From Sphingobacteriaceae bacterium (lineage in GTDB: Bacteria > Bacteroidota > Bacteroidia > Sphingobacteriales > Sphingobacteriaceae), in assembly GCA_017745075.1 (NCBI GenBank), contig JAGIAD010000008.1:124001-188000 (forward strand): a DNA stretch of 64,000 bases, in the 5' to 3' direction. The notes below the pieces were generated by a model. The model was not told the DNA's origin. It did no database searches and saw nothing but the letters and a program-made list of their open reading frames with translations. Shown here piece after piece: positions 9,059-18,261 of the stretch. A program made the position numbers and the translations under genes. The stretch's first letter is position 1, and the number at the start of each line of letters is the position of its first letter.

Positions 9059-10213
9059 TTACTTTACGGTTATTACCTTACCGTTGATATAAAATTTAAT
9101 ATTTCCTGTTTCTTCGAGCATTTTAAGCACTTCAGAAATGTTATCAAAACGCGATACCGAGCCCGAAAAAGAAGGCATTTGCTCAGAACGAACATTCATT
9201 ACAAACTGAACACCGTACCACCGCGATAGTTTCTGCATGATACTGGATAAAGACTCATTTTTAAACCTGAACTCGCCGTTTTTCCAATCGATGGCAAATG
9301 CCGGGTCTACTGCATTTACCGCTATTGTATTGCCATACAATACCGATTGCTCGCCCGGGGCAATTACTTTTTCACCTCCGCTTCCTTTTACCTTTACCGA
9401 GCCTTCTAAAAGTGTTGTTTTGATACCTGAACTGTTCTCATAGCTGTTAATATTGAAATGCGTACCTAAAACTTCTACCTCCTGTTTTTTGCTTTTAACA
9501 ATAAAAGGGTGGTTTTTATCTTTGCTCACTTCAAAATAAGCTTCTCCATCCAGTTCTACCAACCTGTTTTTTCCGTTAAAATGACCAGGGAAGTCGAATT
9601 TCGTTTCTGCATTTAACCATACCTGGGTGCCATCGGGCAGGTTTACCTGATACTGGCCACCTGACGGGGTTGTTATGGTATTGTTTCTTCCTTCCACTTT
9701 TGCATCTCCATTATCAATAACAGAAAAAACCAATAAGCCGTCTGCAGCCTTTTTAACGTTAAGTCCGTTTGTAATGGCCAGTTCTCCGGTTTTACTCTCA
9801 GATAAGTCTATCTTACGACCATCAGCAAGCGTTAAAATGGCACGGTTACCACCGGGTGCTACATCGTTGGCATAACGCGCTGATCGGTCTTCAGTCCTGT
9901 TCTTTATCGCAAACAAGCCACCAATTACACACAAGGCCAGTACTGCTGCCGAAGCGGCAATGATCCACAGGCGCCGGGTAATGGTTTTAGGTCTTACTAC
10001 CGGATTTTGCCTGTTATCTTCGTCTTTTAACCTTTGTGCATCAATGCGTGCTTTCAACTTTCTGCCAAAAGCTGCTTTTTGGGCTTCATCGGCAGTCCAG
10101 GTATTTTCCAATAACTGCTGTTCCACAAAAGAATCAACCAGGTGCACTTCTTTCGCTGAGGCTGTTCCATCTAAATAATGCTGTATTAATTGTTTTGCCT
10201 GTTCGGTTTTCAT
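9059..10213 (-). CDS. FecR-family anti-sigma factor
   Basis: The 384-residue protein has a short cytoplasmic N-terminal region, one membrane segment near residues 80-103 (RRLWIIAASAAVLALCVIGG), then the periplasmic FecR domain (PSGGQYQVNLPDGTQVWLNA, VSKDKNHPFIVKS). It ends in a C-terminal DUF4974-type domain (FRFKNESLSSIMQKLSRWYG), which resembles the STN fold. Family knowledge: it holds or activates the ECF sigma factor and receives the signal from the STN domain of the SusC protein. It lies between the sigma gene (100 bp upstream) and the STN-SusC gene, the standard order in Bacteroidota. Confidence 0.95.
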   Translation of the reverse strand: MKTEQAKQLIQHYLDGTASAKEVHLVDSFVEQQLLENTWTADEAQKAAFGRKLKARIDAQRLKDEDNRQNPVVRPKTITRRLWIIAASAAVLALCVIGGLFAIKNRTEDRSARYANDVAPGGNRAILTLADGRKIDLSESKTGELAITNGLNVKKAADGLLVFSVIDNGDAKVEGRNNTITTPSGGQYQVNLPDGTQVWLNAETKFDFPGHFNGKNRLVELDGEAYFEVSKDKNHPFIVKSKKQEVEVLGTHFNINSYENSSGIKTTLLEGSVKVKGSGGEKVIAPGEQSVLYGNTIAVNAVDPAFAIDWKNGEFRFKNESLSSIMQKLSRWYGVQFVMNVRSEQMPSFSGSVSRFDNISEVLKMLEETGNIKFYINGKVITVK

Positions 10214-10313
10214 AGGTTTTTGAAGCGCATTGAGCGTGCCTTACAAATAGATATTCCGAAAAAGCTGTTTTGGTGGTAGATTTATTTTTAAAAAAAATAA
10301 AAAAAGTTTTTTA

Positions 10314-10907
10314 TCACTTTAAAAGATGTAAAAATATGGCCATCATAGTAGCCGAAAGTTTGCCATTTAATGAATCAGCTATTATTTTGAGTGCATTGCT
10401 TACCTGTTTTTTAACTGTCCCTTCAGCAATATTGAGTTTTTCGGCTATTTCGCGGTATGATAACTGCTCATCGCGACTCAAAAGATAAACTTCGCGCATT
10501 TTTTTAGGCAATTTGGCAATTCCCAGGTCAATATTTTCCTGTAATTCTTTTAACGAGATGCTTTCTTCAATGTTCAGGCTGTTATCAACCGCTTGTTCGG
10601 TTATTTTATCTAAAAAATCACCGGTATGGATATTTCTTTCGATATACCGTAAGCACAAATTGCGGGTACTGCGGATGAGATAAGCCCCTAAAGTACTTTT
10701 AACTACTAGGGTAGTCCTTCTGTTCCAGAGTGATACAAAGATTTCCTGTACTATATCAGCAGCTTCCTCTTCCGATTTGGTTAACCTCACCGCATAAGAT
10801 GCCATCTTTTCCCAATAGCGGTTATAAATTTCGGTAAATGCCTGTTCCTCTTCCTGGTTTATCAGTAAGATCAGTTCAGAATCCGGTACATGGCTTAGGG
10901 ATGGCAT
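10314..10907 (-). CDS. ECF sigma-70 factor, FecI-like
   Basis: The 197-residue protein has sigma region 2 (FTEIYNRYWEKMASYAVRL, EEAADIVQEIFVSLWNRR) and region 4 (LPKKMREVYLLSRDEQLSYREIAEKLNIAEGTVKKQVSNAL). This is the arrangement of the Bacteroidota ECF family paired with FecR. It is first in the leftward locus, followed by FecR, STN-SusC, SusD and a TlpA-like gene. It should direct polymerase to the SusC/SusD promoter when released by FecR. The upstream region is very AT-rich, but I cannot define its promoter. Confidence 0.95.
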   Translation of the reverse strand: MPSLSHVPDSELILLINQEEEQAFTEIYNRYWEKMASYAVRLTKSEEEAADIVQEIFVSLWNRRTTLVVKSTLGAYLIRSTRNLCLRYIERNIHTGDFLDKITEQAVDNSLNIEESISLKELQENIDLGIAKLPKKMREVYLLSRDEQLSYREIAEKLNIAEGTVKKQVSNALKIIADSLNGKLSATMMAIFLHLLK

Positions 10908-11089
10908 AGTTTATAAAACGAATATAGAAGAAAATATAAAATAATGTGCTGTAAAATGCAATAACGTTATGATTCGGAAATCACCTGGCTTTTAAAAGCT
11001 GCAACCCGGGAAAAGTTGCTGGGAGGGTACTTACTGTAATTAATGGTGACGAGGCCTGCAAGAAACTGTTGCCATCACTCAAGAAGGTT

Positions 11090-11127
11090 TGATTACCCCT
11101 TTAAGGATTACTTAGAGGAGGTAATCA
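11090..11127 (-). terminator. Hairpin downstream of the oxidoreductase gene
   Basis: TGATTACC and GGTAATCA form an 8-bp stem enclosing CCTTTAAGGATTACTTAGAG. The loop core nearly matches that of the tRNA terminator at 1052-1085. It lies just past the stop of the leftward oxidoreductase gene, but lacks a strong T tract. Confidence 0.6.
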
Positions 11128-11139
11128 ATGAATTTTGCT

Positions 11140-11670
11140 TTATAACGAGTCTAAAAAATCTAAATACAAAGGAATGCTTCTTTCTATCCATTCTTTCGAA
11201 ACATTATTTTCCATTCCGTAATAAGCAAATAACGGCTTGTAATCGGCTTTTACATACTGAAAAGAAAGTTCAAACGGACGGGTTAATTCCTCTAATGTAT
11301 ATTTATAGGTTCCTGATGGATGCAACTCGTGTTTATCGAGCCCCAAAGAAATAGCCAGGGCAACTTTCTTGCCAGACACTTTGAAACCGCTTTTGCTCCC
11401 ATAGGCCCATCCATAGGTTAATACTTCGTCTAACCATTTTTTGAGAAGCGGAGAACAATTGAACCAATAAAAGGGAAACTGGAATACAATTTTGTCATGT
11501 TGTTCAACCAGCTTTTGTTCTGCCAGTATATCGATCTGTTCGTTGGGATATGCCTCATACAGTTGATGGATCACATATTTCTCCGGGTATTTATTTAACT
11601 CTTCAATCCAGCGCTTGTTAATTAATGAACTTTTAATATTGGGATGGGTTACGATGATCAATGTTTTCAT
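11140..11670 (-). CDS. NAD(P)H-dependent oxidoreductase, flavodoxin-like fold (KefF/MdaB type)
   Basis: The 176-residue protein begins with a beta strand and a phosphate-binding turn (LIIVTHPNIKSSLINKRW). It contains KIVFQFPFYWFNCSPLLKKWLDEVLTYGWAYG, the family motif that lines the FMN and quinone site. Length and motifs match the flavodoxin_2 family of quinone or nitro-compound reductases. It is divergent from an HxlR regulator at 11766, a very common pairing in which the regulator senses electrophiles or quinones and controls the reductase. The exact substrate is unknown. Confidence 0.9.
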   Translation of the reverse strand: MKTLIIVTHPNIKSSLINKRWIEELNKYPEKYVIHQLYEAYPNEQIDILAEQKLVEQHDKIVFQFPFYWFNCSPLLKKWLDEVLTYGWAYGSKSGFKVSGKKVALAISLGLDKHELHPSGTYKYTLEELTRPFELSFQYVKADYKPLFAYYGMENNVSKEWIERSIPLYLDFLDSL

Positions 11671-11765
11671 TTTTCAAATTTTAATATTACATGCGCAAAA
11701 ATAGATGTGTAACCTCTATTTTGTAAATTAGCAACCAATTGTAATGTACTATAAAAAATGTAAGT

Positions 11766-12128
11766 ATGTCCAGGATCAAGGAAACCTCAACCAACTATGC
11801 TAACAAACAAGCTTTAGCTGATGAATGTTTAGAAGTTTATGCTGCCAACATTATAGGCGGGCAATGGGGCTTGGTAATCTGCTCCTGGTTAATGAACGGT
11901 AAACTTAGATTTGGAGAGTTAAAAAAACTTTTACCAAATATCACGGAGCGAATGCTGACATTACAGCTACGTAAACTGGAAGCAGATAAAATTGTTAAGC
12001 GGACCATTTACGCCGAAGTTCCGCTGCGGGTAGAATACGAACTAACCACAATTGGTTACGAACTGAGACCAATTATTAATGAACTCGAAAATTGGGGCTT
12101 AAAACATAAAAACCTAATGGAAGAATAA
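11766..12128 (+). CDS. HxlR-family winged-helix regulator
   Basis: The 120-residue protein has the HxlR pattern: IIGGQWGLVICSWLMNGKLRFGELKKLLPNITERMLTLQL (recognition helix region), then the wing (VKRTIYAEVPLRVEYELTTIGYEL). One Cys lies in VICSW and another in ADECLEVY near the N-terminus, positions that could be redox-sensitive. It is divergent from the flavodoxin-fold reductase, with 95 bp between. That gap contains ACAT...ATGT and TTACAT/ATGTAA-like half sites which could be operators, though this is weak. Likely a repressor of the reductase gene. Confidence 0.9.
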   Translation: MSRIKETSTNYANKQALADECLEVYAANIIGGQWGLVICSWLMNGKLRFGELKKLLPNITERMLTLQLRKLEADKIVKRTIYAEVPLRVEYELTTIGYELRPIINELENWGLKHKNLMEE

Positions 12129-12972
12129 TTGGTTTACCTTAGTTAGCTTCTTTGTTAAACATACCTACTCTGATTATTGATCTATACAGTGCGCTATACG
12201 CTGGTGTACAAAATCTGACCGTGAATTTCTAATCGATAAAATGTACCGGAACATCAAATCGCATATTACCGGAATGGCCATTTCACAGTTGTAAATTCTT
12301 AACCAGAAGACATTCTTACCGTCTTTATCTTTCAACCTTCGGTATGGCTTAAATAACTTGGTAACATAAAAATTAGTCAATCGTTTGCGCTGATATTTAT
12401 GTTGTAATGCTCATTTGCTTGTTCTACTTTTAAAAATACAAATCAACAAAACCAAAAAAAACCAACACTGATGCCAACCTGTTTGCTTCAAAAGACACTT
12501 GTTTTAGGGCTATTAACAAGCTCACACATAGATGGCTTGGCTCAAAGAGAAAGGGGTGCCAGATTTTCTGGGCTTAATGGAAAACCATATTTAAACTGCT
12601 ACAATAAACTGCTTTATGTCTGTTTGCCAAAAGCCGGATGGAAAAAATGTTTACAAATAACGGTGGCCAATGGTTTGAGTACGGTTTCTGCTTACTTTGC
12701 CCCGAATAGAGCAGGTCAGTTTATCGGGATAGGGAAGAGCAAGGTAACCGGGTTTTGTAAAGTGGTAAAAGAGATTGGTTTGTATTTGATATTAAGGCCT
12801 GTAATATATCGTGTTTCCAACAGGCTGTATAAACATAACAGTATTCATTTATATGTACAAAATCAGACCAAATGCATATAAATGTCTTAATATGTTGCGA
12901 AATAACTGTTAGTAAAACGTTTGTTCAGTATTAACCGGATCAATTAAAAACTAAACAATATAAATAACACAA
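12129..12972. other. Long gap with no gene I can support
   Basis: About 840 bp between the HxlR gene and the GH109-like gene. Short open frames exist on both strands (12174-12380 leftward, 12471-12881 rightward), but neither shows a recognisable fold, signal peptide or family motif. The last 80 bp probably hold the promoter of the downstream operon. No clear hairpin or repeat was seen. Confidence 0.5.
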
Positions 12973-14325
12973 ATGGAACGTAGAGAATTTATTAAAAATG
13001 GTGCATTTACGGCTGCAGGTTTAACCATCCTGCCAACCGGAAGTTTATTCGCATCATCAGACAATGCAAAAGTAAGATTGGGCTATATTGGCGTTGGCGC
13101 AAGGGGCATGAGCCATATCTCTGAAGGTGTTTTAAGAGATGATGTAGAAATCGTGGCCATCTGCGATACCCAGGAAAGCTCGCTTAAAATTTGCCGCGCT
13201 TTTATTGCTAAAAAAGGCAGACCAGCTGCAACAGAATATACAGGTGGTTTAGATGCTTATAAGAAACTTTTAGACCGCAAAGATATTGACGCCGTAATTA
13301 TAGCAACACCCTGGCAGTTTCACCGGGATCAGGCTGTAGATGCTATGAAAGCCGGTAAATATGTAGGCTGTGAAGTAATTGCAGGTTTAACCGTTCAGGA
13401 TCACTGGGATATTGTAAATACTTCAGAAAAAACCGGCATACCTTACATGACTTTAGAAAACGTTTGCTACCGCAGAGATGTATTGGCTGCGTTAAACATG
13501 GTTAGGCAAGGCCTTTTTGGCGAATTGGTACACCTTGAAGGTGGTTATCAGCATAACTTAAGAAATGTATTGTTCAACAACGGTAAAGATTATTATGGCG
13601 GTGGGGTAGAGTATGGGCCAAAAGCCCTAAGCGAGGCGCAGTGGCGTACGCAGTTTAATATCGATCAGGACGGAGATTTATATCCTACCCATGGCGTTGG
13701 TCCATTAATGCAATATGCTAACATTAACAGGGGAAACAGATTTACCAGCCTGGTATCGTTCAGCTCTAAAGCAAGAGGATTGGCAGCTTATGTAGAAGAA
13801 ATGTCTCCGGGCCATCCAAATGCCAAAATCAATTATAAAAACGGCGATGTAACTACTACCCTGATCAACTGTGCAAACGGAGAAACCGTTTTACTAAGTC
13901 ACGATACACACTTGCCACGTCCATATTCGATTGGTTTCAGGGTACAGGGTACAAAAGGACTGTGGATGGATGTAAACAAATCGGTTTACATTGATCATAA
14001 ATCAAAAAAAGACGATGTATGGGATCCCGCAAAAGAGTGGTTTGATAAATACGATCACCCGCTTTGGAAAAAATACGAAGCAGAAGCTGTAGGCGCTGGT
14101 CACGGTGGTATGGACTGGTTTGTATTTAATGGATTTATCCAGGCAGTAAAACAGAAAAAACAAACGCCTATTGATGTATACGATTCGGTAACCATGAGTG
14201 TAATTACCCCACTTTCTACCAAATCGTTAAAAGAAGGCAATATGCCACAGAAATTCCCTGATTTTACCAAAGGAAAATGGAAAGATCGTAAAAATACTTT
14301 CGCTTTAGACGATAGCGGTTTTTAG
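12973..14325 (+). CDS. Gfo/Idh/MocA oxidoreductase, GH109-like (possible alpha-N-acetylgalactosaminidase)
   Basis: The 450-residue protein opens with a twin-arginine-like leader (ERREFIKNGAFTAAGL). The Rossmann NAD motif follows (LGYIGVGARGMSH), then AICDTQE and the helix DAVIIATPWQFHRDQAVDAMKAGKYVGCE. The GH109 family uses tightly bound NAD for a redox-type glycosidic cleavage of alpha-GalNAc. This length, the Tat-like leader and the LEGGYQHNLRN segment resemble GH109 members. It is followed by a hexosamine-kinase-like gene and a GH89 gene, which supports an amino-sugar glycan role. Some GH109-like proteins have other activities, so the substrate is inferred. Confidence 0.82.
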   Translation: MERREFIKNGAFTAAGLTILPTGSLFASSDNAKVRLGYIGVGARGMSHISEGVLRDDVEIVAICDTQESSLKICRAFIAKKGRPAATEYTGGLDAYKKLLDRKDIDAVIIATPWQFHRDQAVDAMKAGKYVGCEVIAGLTVQDHWDIVNTSEKTGIPYMTLENVCYRRDVLAALNMVRQGLFGELVHLEGGYQHNLRNVLFNNGKDYYGGGVEYGPKALSEAQWRTQFNIDQDGDLYPTHGVGPLMQYANINRGNRFTSLVSFSSKARGLAAYVEEMSPGHPNAKINYKNGDVTTTLINCANGETVLLSHDTHLPRPYSIGFRVQGTKGLWMDVNKSVYIDHKSKKDDVWDPAKEWFDKYDHPLWKKYEAEAVGAGHGGMDWFVFNGFIQAVKQKKQTPIDVYDSVTMSVITPLSTKSLKEGNMPQKFPDFTKGKWKDRKNTFALDDSGF

Positions 14326-14443
14326 TCTCGGTTGCGGGTATTGCTTATGGCTTGCCCGCATATTTTAAAAAAAACAAATACCAGGTTGCCATGATAAGCG
14401 GTTTACCTGAAACAATATTCATTCAAATATATATTAACATCTT

Positions 14444-15535
14444 ATGTTTCAAGCAGTTTTAGGTGCTTACGGACTTAATGCAGAAAATTTTAAAATTGAA
14501 CCTTTCGGCTCGGGTTTAATTAACCATACCTGGAAGGTTTACAATGAAAAAGTAGCCTATATCTTGCAGGAAGTAAATACCGAGGTTTTTCGCCAGCCCC
14601 ATAATATTGCTCAAAATATCGAGACAATAAAAAAATATCTCGATCAAACCGCTCCTAAATACCTGTTCGTTGCTCCGGTTAAAGCTTCAAACCAAGATGA
14701 TTTTGTAGTTGTTAACGATCATTTTTACAGGATTTTTCCTTTTGTGGAAAATTCTTGCTCCATTGATTTTGTACATCGGCCTGAGCAGGCTTACCACGCT
14801 GCCAAGCAGTTTGGTAAATTTACCAGGATGCTTTGTGCTTTCAATGTACAAAAATTAAAACCCACTATCGAAGATTTTCATAACCTGCCTTTACGTGTAG
14901 AGCAGTTTAAAAAGGCATTGGAACAAGCCAGCGATGAAAGGATCAGTGAGGCAAAGTTTGCTATTGAAGAGATTATCAGGCATTACGATATAGAAGAGCA
15001 GTATATACATATGGTAGACAGTGGTGCGCTTAATCTACGTGTGATACACCACGATACCAAAATCAGCAATGTATTGTTACAGGCCGAAACCGGTGTAGGT
15101 TTATGTGTAATTGATTTGGACACTGTAATGCCGGGATACTTTATCAGCGATGTGGGCGATATGATGCGCACCTATCTCTCAGAAGCCAATGAAGAAGAAA
15201 AGGACTTTAATAAAATAGCCATTAGGGAAGATGTTTTTGCTGCGATACATAAAGGTTATATGGAAGAGATGGACCAGGTTTTGGCTTTTACCGAAAAACA
15301 GTTCTTTATCTATTCTGGTAAATTTATGATTTACATGCAGGCGGTAAGGTTTATTGCCGATTTCTTAAACGGCGATATTTACTATAAAACAAATTACCCG
15401 GAACACAACCTGGTGAGGGGCTTAAACCAGATCGATTTGCTGAATAAGTACATTGCCAAACAACCTGAATTTGAGGAGATAATTAAAAAGATTAATGAAA
15501 ATAGGGTAAGCGACTCTAAACCAATATTAAACTAA
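14444..15535 (+). CDS. Phosphotransferase (APH fold), N-acetylhexosamine 1-kinase-like
   Basis: The 363-residue protein has an aminoglycoside-phosphotransferase/choline-kinase fold. The N-lobe contains FGSGLINHTWKV, the catalytic loop is VIHHDTKISNVLL (Asp in HHD), and the metal-binding Asp is in CVIDLDTVMPG. A helix DVGDMMRTYLSEANEEE follows. This set matches NahK-like kinases that phosphorylate GlcNAc or GalNAc at C1. It lies 118 bp after the GH109-like gene and 99 bp before GH89, so it may phosphorylate the sugars these enzymes release. No signal peptide, so cytoplasmic. Specificity is inferred from context. Confidence 0.8.
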   Translation: MFQAVLGAYGLNAENFKIEPFGSGLINHTWKVYNEKVAYILQEVNTEVFRQPHNIAQNIETIKKYLDQTAPKYLFVAPVKASNQDDFVVVNDHFYRIFPFVENSCSIDFVHRPEQAYHAAKQFGKFTRMLCAFNVQKLKPTIEDFHNLPLRVEQFKKALEQASDERISEAKFAIEEIIRHYDIEEQYIHMVDSGALNLRVIHHDTKISNVLLQAETGVGLCVIDLDTVMPGYFISDVGDMMRTYLSEANEEEKDFNKIAIREDVFAAIHKGYMEEMDQVLAFTEKQFFIYSGKFMIYMQAVRFIADFLNGDIYYKTNYPEHNLVRGLNQIDLLNKYIAKQPEFEEIIKKINENRVSDSKPILN

Positions 15536-15634
15536 TAAGGTAAAGATAAGATGTTCAGTTTTTTTGCTTCATCGTATAGGCTGGACATTCTTCTTACCTT
15601 TTTAAATTATTTCTGATACCTTAACCAAATAGAC

Positions 15635-17794
15635 ATGCGCATTTTAAAATTTGTTTTTCCTTTAACAGTTCTGTTCCTGAACACACAAGTTAAAGCGCAA
15701 ACGTTTGATGCAGTCAGACAATTGGCAGCAAGACGGGCGCCATGGTTAACCAAATCGCTGGTTTTTAAATCCATACCAGCAAACAACGGTAAAGATGTAT
15801 TTGAACTTTATAGCAGGAATAATAAAATAGAAATCGGTGCTTCGGGTGCAAATGCTGCTGCCGAAGGTTTAAACTGGTACCTCAAATATTATTGCCACAG
15901 GAGCATGTCGCACATGGGCGATAACCTTTCTCCAATTGAAAAAATCCCTTTGGTGAAAGAAAAAATCCGGATCGTTTCGCCTTATCCATACCGCTATGCC
16001 TTAAATTATTGTACCATCAGTTATTCGATGAGTTTTTATAACTGGGCCGATTGGGAACGCGAGTTAGACTGGATGGCACTTAATGGTGTAAATGTAATGT
16101 TGGCTCCGGTTGGTATGGAAGCTGTTTGGCAAAATACATTAAAAAAACTGGGTTATTCAGATCAGGAAACACTCGAATTTATCCCGGGCCCCGCTTTTGG
16201 TGCCTGGTGGTTAATGGGTAATATGGAATCATGGGGTGGCCCTGTAACACAAAACCTGATCAACCAGCAAGCCGGTCTGGAAAAAAAGATAATTGCCAGG
16301 ATGAAAGGCCTTGGTATAGAACCGGTAATGCATGGCTTTTATGGCATGGTGCCCACCACGTTAAAAAACAAAGTAAAGGCAGATGTAATTTCGCAGGGTA
16401 AATGGGTAGGTGGATTTACCCGCCCTGATTTTTTATCAACTACCGATCCTGCTTTTAAACGTATTGCAGATATCTATTACGGCGAAATGAAAAAGCTATA
16501 TGGTGCTGATCTGCATTATTTTGGAGGCGATCCTTTTCATGAGGGAGGTAGTGCCAAAGGCGTCGATCTGAAAGCATCGGGCGCAGTGATACAGCAGCTT
16601 ATGCAGCAACATTACCCCAATGCAACCTGGGTATTGCAGGGCTGGCAATCCAATCCTTCTGCTAAATTACTCGAAGGCCTTGATAAGAAAAAAACACTGA
16701 TCATTGAGCTTTTCGGCGAAAATACCAACAACTGGGAAAAACGAAAAGGTTACGATGGTACCCCATTTATATGGAGTAATGTGAGCAATTTTGGAGAAAA
16801 GAATGGTATTTATGGTAAGTTGCAACGTTTTGCTGACGAAACTTACCGTGCAAAAAATAGTGTTTACGGGCAGTTTTTAAAAGGAGTGGGCATTATTCCC
16901 GAAGGGATCAATAATAATCCGGTTACTTTCGATCTGATGCTGGAATTGGGTTGGCACGATCAACATCTCGAAGTAAACAACTGGATTAAAGGTTACACTT
17001 TAGCCCGTTACGGAAAAACTAACGATAAGATAGAAAAGGCATGGCAGGGCTTGCTCGAGACTGCATATGGTAGCCCCGGGATTTACCAGGAAGGCCCTTC
17101 CGAATCTATATTCTGTGCCAGGCCAGACACCCTGATCAACAGTGTTTCATCGTGGGGAACGAGGAAAAGAAATTACGATACCGCCAAATTTAGAGATGCA
17201 GTGCTGTTGTTTGCCTCGGCAGCAGCCGATTTTAAGGAAAGTGAAACCTATCAGACAGATTTAACCGATTTTGTAAGGCAGGTGCAGGCCAATAAAGGAG
17301 ATATGGCTTATAAGGCCATAATTGAAGCCATTAAAAATAAAGATAAGGCCCGTTTGGCTGGCGAAGGTTCTAAATTTATGGCATTGATCAATCAACAGGA
17401 TTCGTTATTAAACAGCAACCGTTTCTTCACCTTGCACCGTTGGTTAAAACAGGCGAGTGTGTTCGGTACAAACCAGGTCGACCGTGCAAACGCCTTAAAA
17501 AATGCAAAAGCGCAGATTACCTACTGGGGGCCTGATTATAACCCGAAAACCGATCTGCATGAATATGCACATAAAGAATGGGCTGGTTTATTGAGTTCAT
17601 TGTATACAGACCGATGGAAACTGTTTATGGCTTACCATTTACGGAAATTGAATGGCGAAGAAACCACCAAACCCGATTATTATAAACTGGAAACAGACTG
17701 GGCCAATACACCTGATTTATTTGCACCAAAAAAGATCAGCGATAAGCAGCGGGATGAACTGATCAGACATATGTTGGAAGGATCTGAAGATTAA
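15635..17794 (+). CDS. Alpha-N-acetylglucosaminidase, GH89 family
   Basis: The 719-residue protein has a signal peptide (ending near QVKAQ). The N-terminal domain is followed by the GH89 barrel with characteristic segments RYALNYCTISYSMSFYNWADWERELDWMALNGVN, GPAFGAWWLMGNMESWGGP and YFGGDPFHEGG. Length matches human NAGLU and bacterial GH89 enzymes. It would remove terminal alpha-linked GlcNAc, as in mucin-type or heparan-type glycans, in the periplasm or outside. The Glu in DPFHEGG is a likely catalytic residue from family alignment in memory. It ends the three-gene amino-sugar series and overlaps by 4 bp the convergent GtrA gene. Confidence 0.92.
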   Translation: MRILKFVFPLTVLFLNTQVKAQTFDAVRQLAARRAPWLTKSLVFKSIPANNGKDVFELYSRNNKIEIGASGANAAAEGLNWYLKYYCHRSMSHMGDNLSPIEKIPLVKEKIRIVSPYPYRYALNYCTISYSMSFYNWADWERELDWMALNGVNVMLAPVGMEAVWQNTLKKLGYSDQETLEFIPGPAFGAWWLMGNMESWGGPVTQNLINQQAGLEKKIIARMKGLGIEPVMHGFYGMVPTTLKNKVKADVISQGKWVGGFTRPDFLSTTDPAFKRIADIYYGEMKKLYGADLHYFGGDPFHEGGSAKGVDLKASGAVIQQLMQQHYPNATWVLQGWQSNPSAKLLEGLDKKKTLIIELFGENTNNWEKRKGYDGTPFIWSNVSNFGEKNGIYGKLQRFADETYRAKNSVYGQFLKGVGIIPEGINNNPVTFDLMLELGWHDQHLEVNNWIKGYTLARYGKTNDKIEKAWQGLLETAYGSPGIYQEGPSESIFCARPDTLINSVSSWGTRKRNYDTAKFRDAVLLFASAAADFKESETYQTDLTDFVRQVQANKGDMAYKAIIEAIKNKDKARLAGEGSKFMALINQQDSLLNSNRFFTLHRWLKQASVFGTNQVDRANALKNAKAQITYWGPDYNPKTDLHEYAHKEWAGLLSSLYTDRWKLFMAYHLRKLNGEETTKPDYYKLETDWANTPDLFAPKKISDKQRDELIRHMLEGSED

Positions 17795-18261
17795 ATCCTT
17801 TGTTCCCTGCTGATGGGTTCGAAATATTCTTCTTCCTCGTATTCAAAATCTCTGGCTTCGTTGGTTTTAAATACCCAATACTTCATTAAGGGATAGTTAA
17901 AGCCATACGAAACGATACTGTCTATCAGTAACCTGCCGATTTTATAATCGAGGTTAATGGTACTGTGTAAGAGGTAAGTCCCGCCTGATTTTAACGAAAT
18001 ACTGCCTAAAACCACCGTAAAAAAGCGGATGAGCTGCCCTGTTGCAGTAGTACAATAACCTTCGTTGTTTTTAAAAGCCCAGAAACGGTTAATGCAAAAG
18101 TTAACAATGCCACCTATGGTTCCCGAAATCAGGATTGAAATGGTAAAATGGATGTGCAGCCATTCGGTTAAAAGGATCATCAGCCCATAGTCGGTAACGC
18201 CACCCGAAAATGCCGATACCTGTGCTTTAAGGAAAAGTTTTACCGATTGCCAGCTCATCAT
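17791..18261 (-). CDS. GtrA-family membrane protein
   Basis: A 156-residue protein with four hydrophobic segments and GtrA signatures: FSGGVTDYGLMILLTEWLHIHFTISILISGTIGGIVNFCINRFWAFKN and NYPLMKYWVFKTNE. GtrA-like proteins are thought to help move lipid-linked sugars or lipids across the inner membrane. Its start overlaps the stop of the CDP-alcohol phosphatidyltransferase gene by 4 bp, implying translational coupling and a joint role in lipid or cell-envelope synthesis. Its stop also overlaps the convergent GH89 gene by 4 bp. Confidence 0.88.
   Translation of the reverse strand: MMSWQSVKLFLKAQVSAFSGGVTDYGLMILLTEWLHIHFTISILISGTIGGIVNFCINRFWAFKNNEGYCTTATGQLIRFFTVVLGSISLKSGGTYLLHSTINLDYKIGRLLIDSIVSYGFNYPLMKYWVFKTNEARDFEYEEEEYFEPISREQRI

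Noticed and set aside
12174..12380. A 68-codon leftward frame in the same gap
   Set aside because: Short, no known motif and no clear start context or neighbour to pair with.
12471..12881. A 136-codon open frame in the gap before the GH109-like gene
   Set aside because: No recognisable fold, no signal peptide or family motif, and an amino acid make-up rich in Lys, Tyr, Asn and Cys typical of chance frames in AT-rich DNA.
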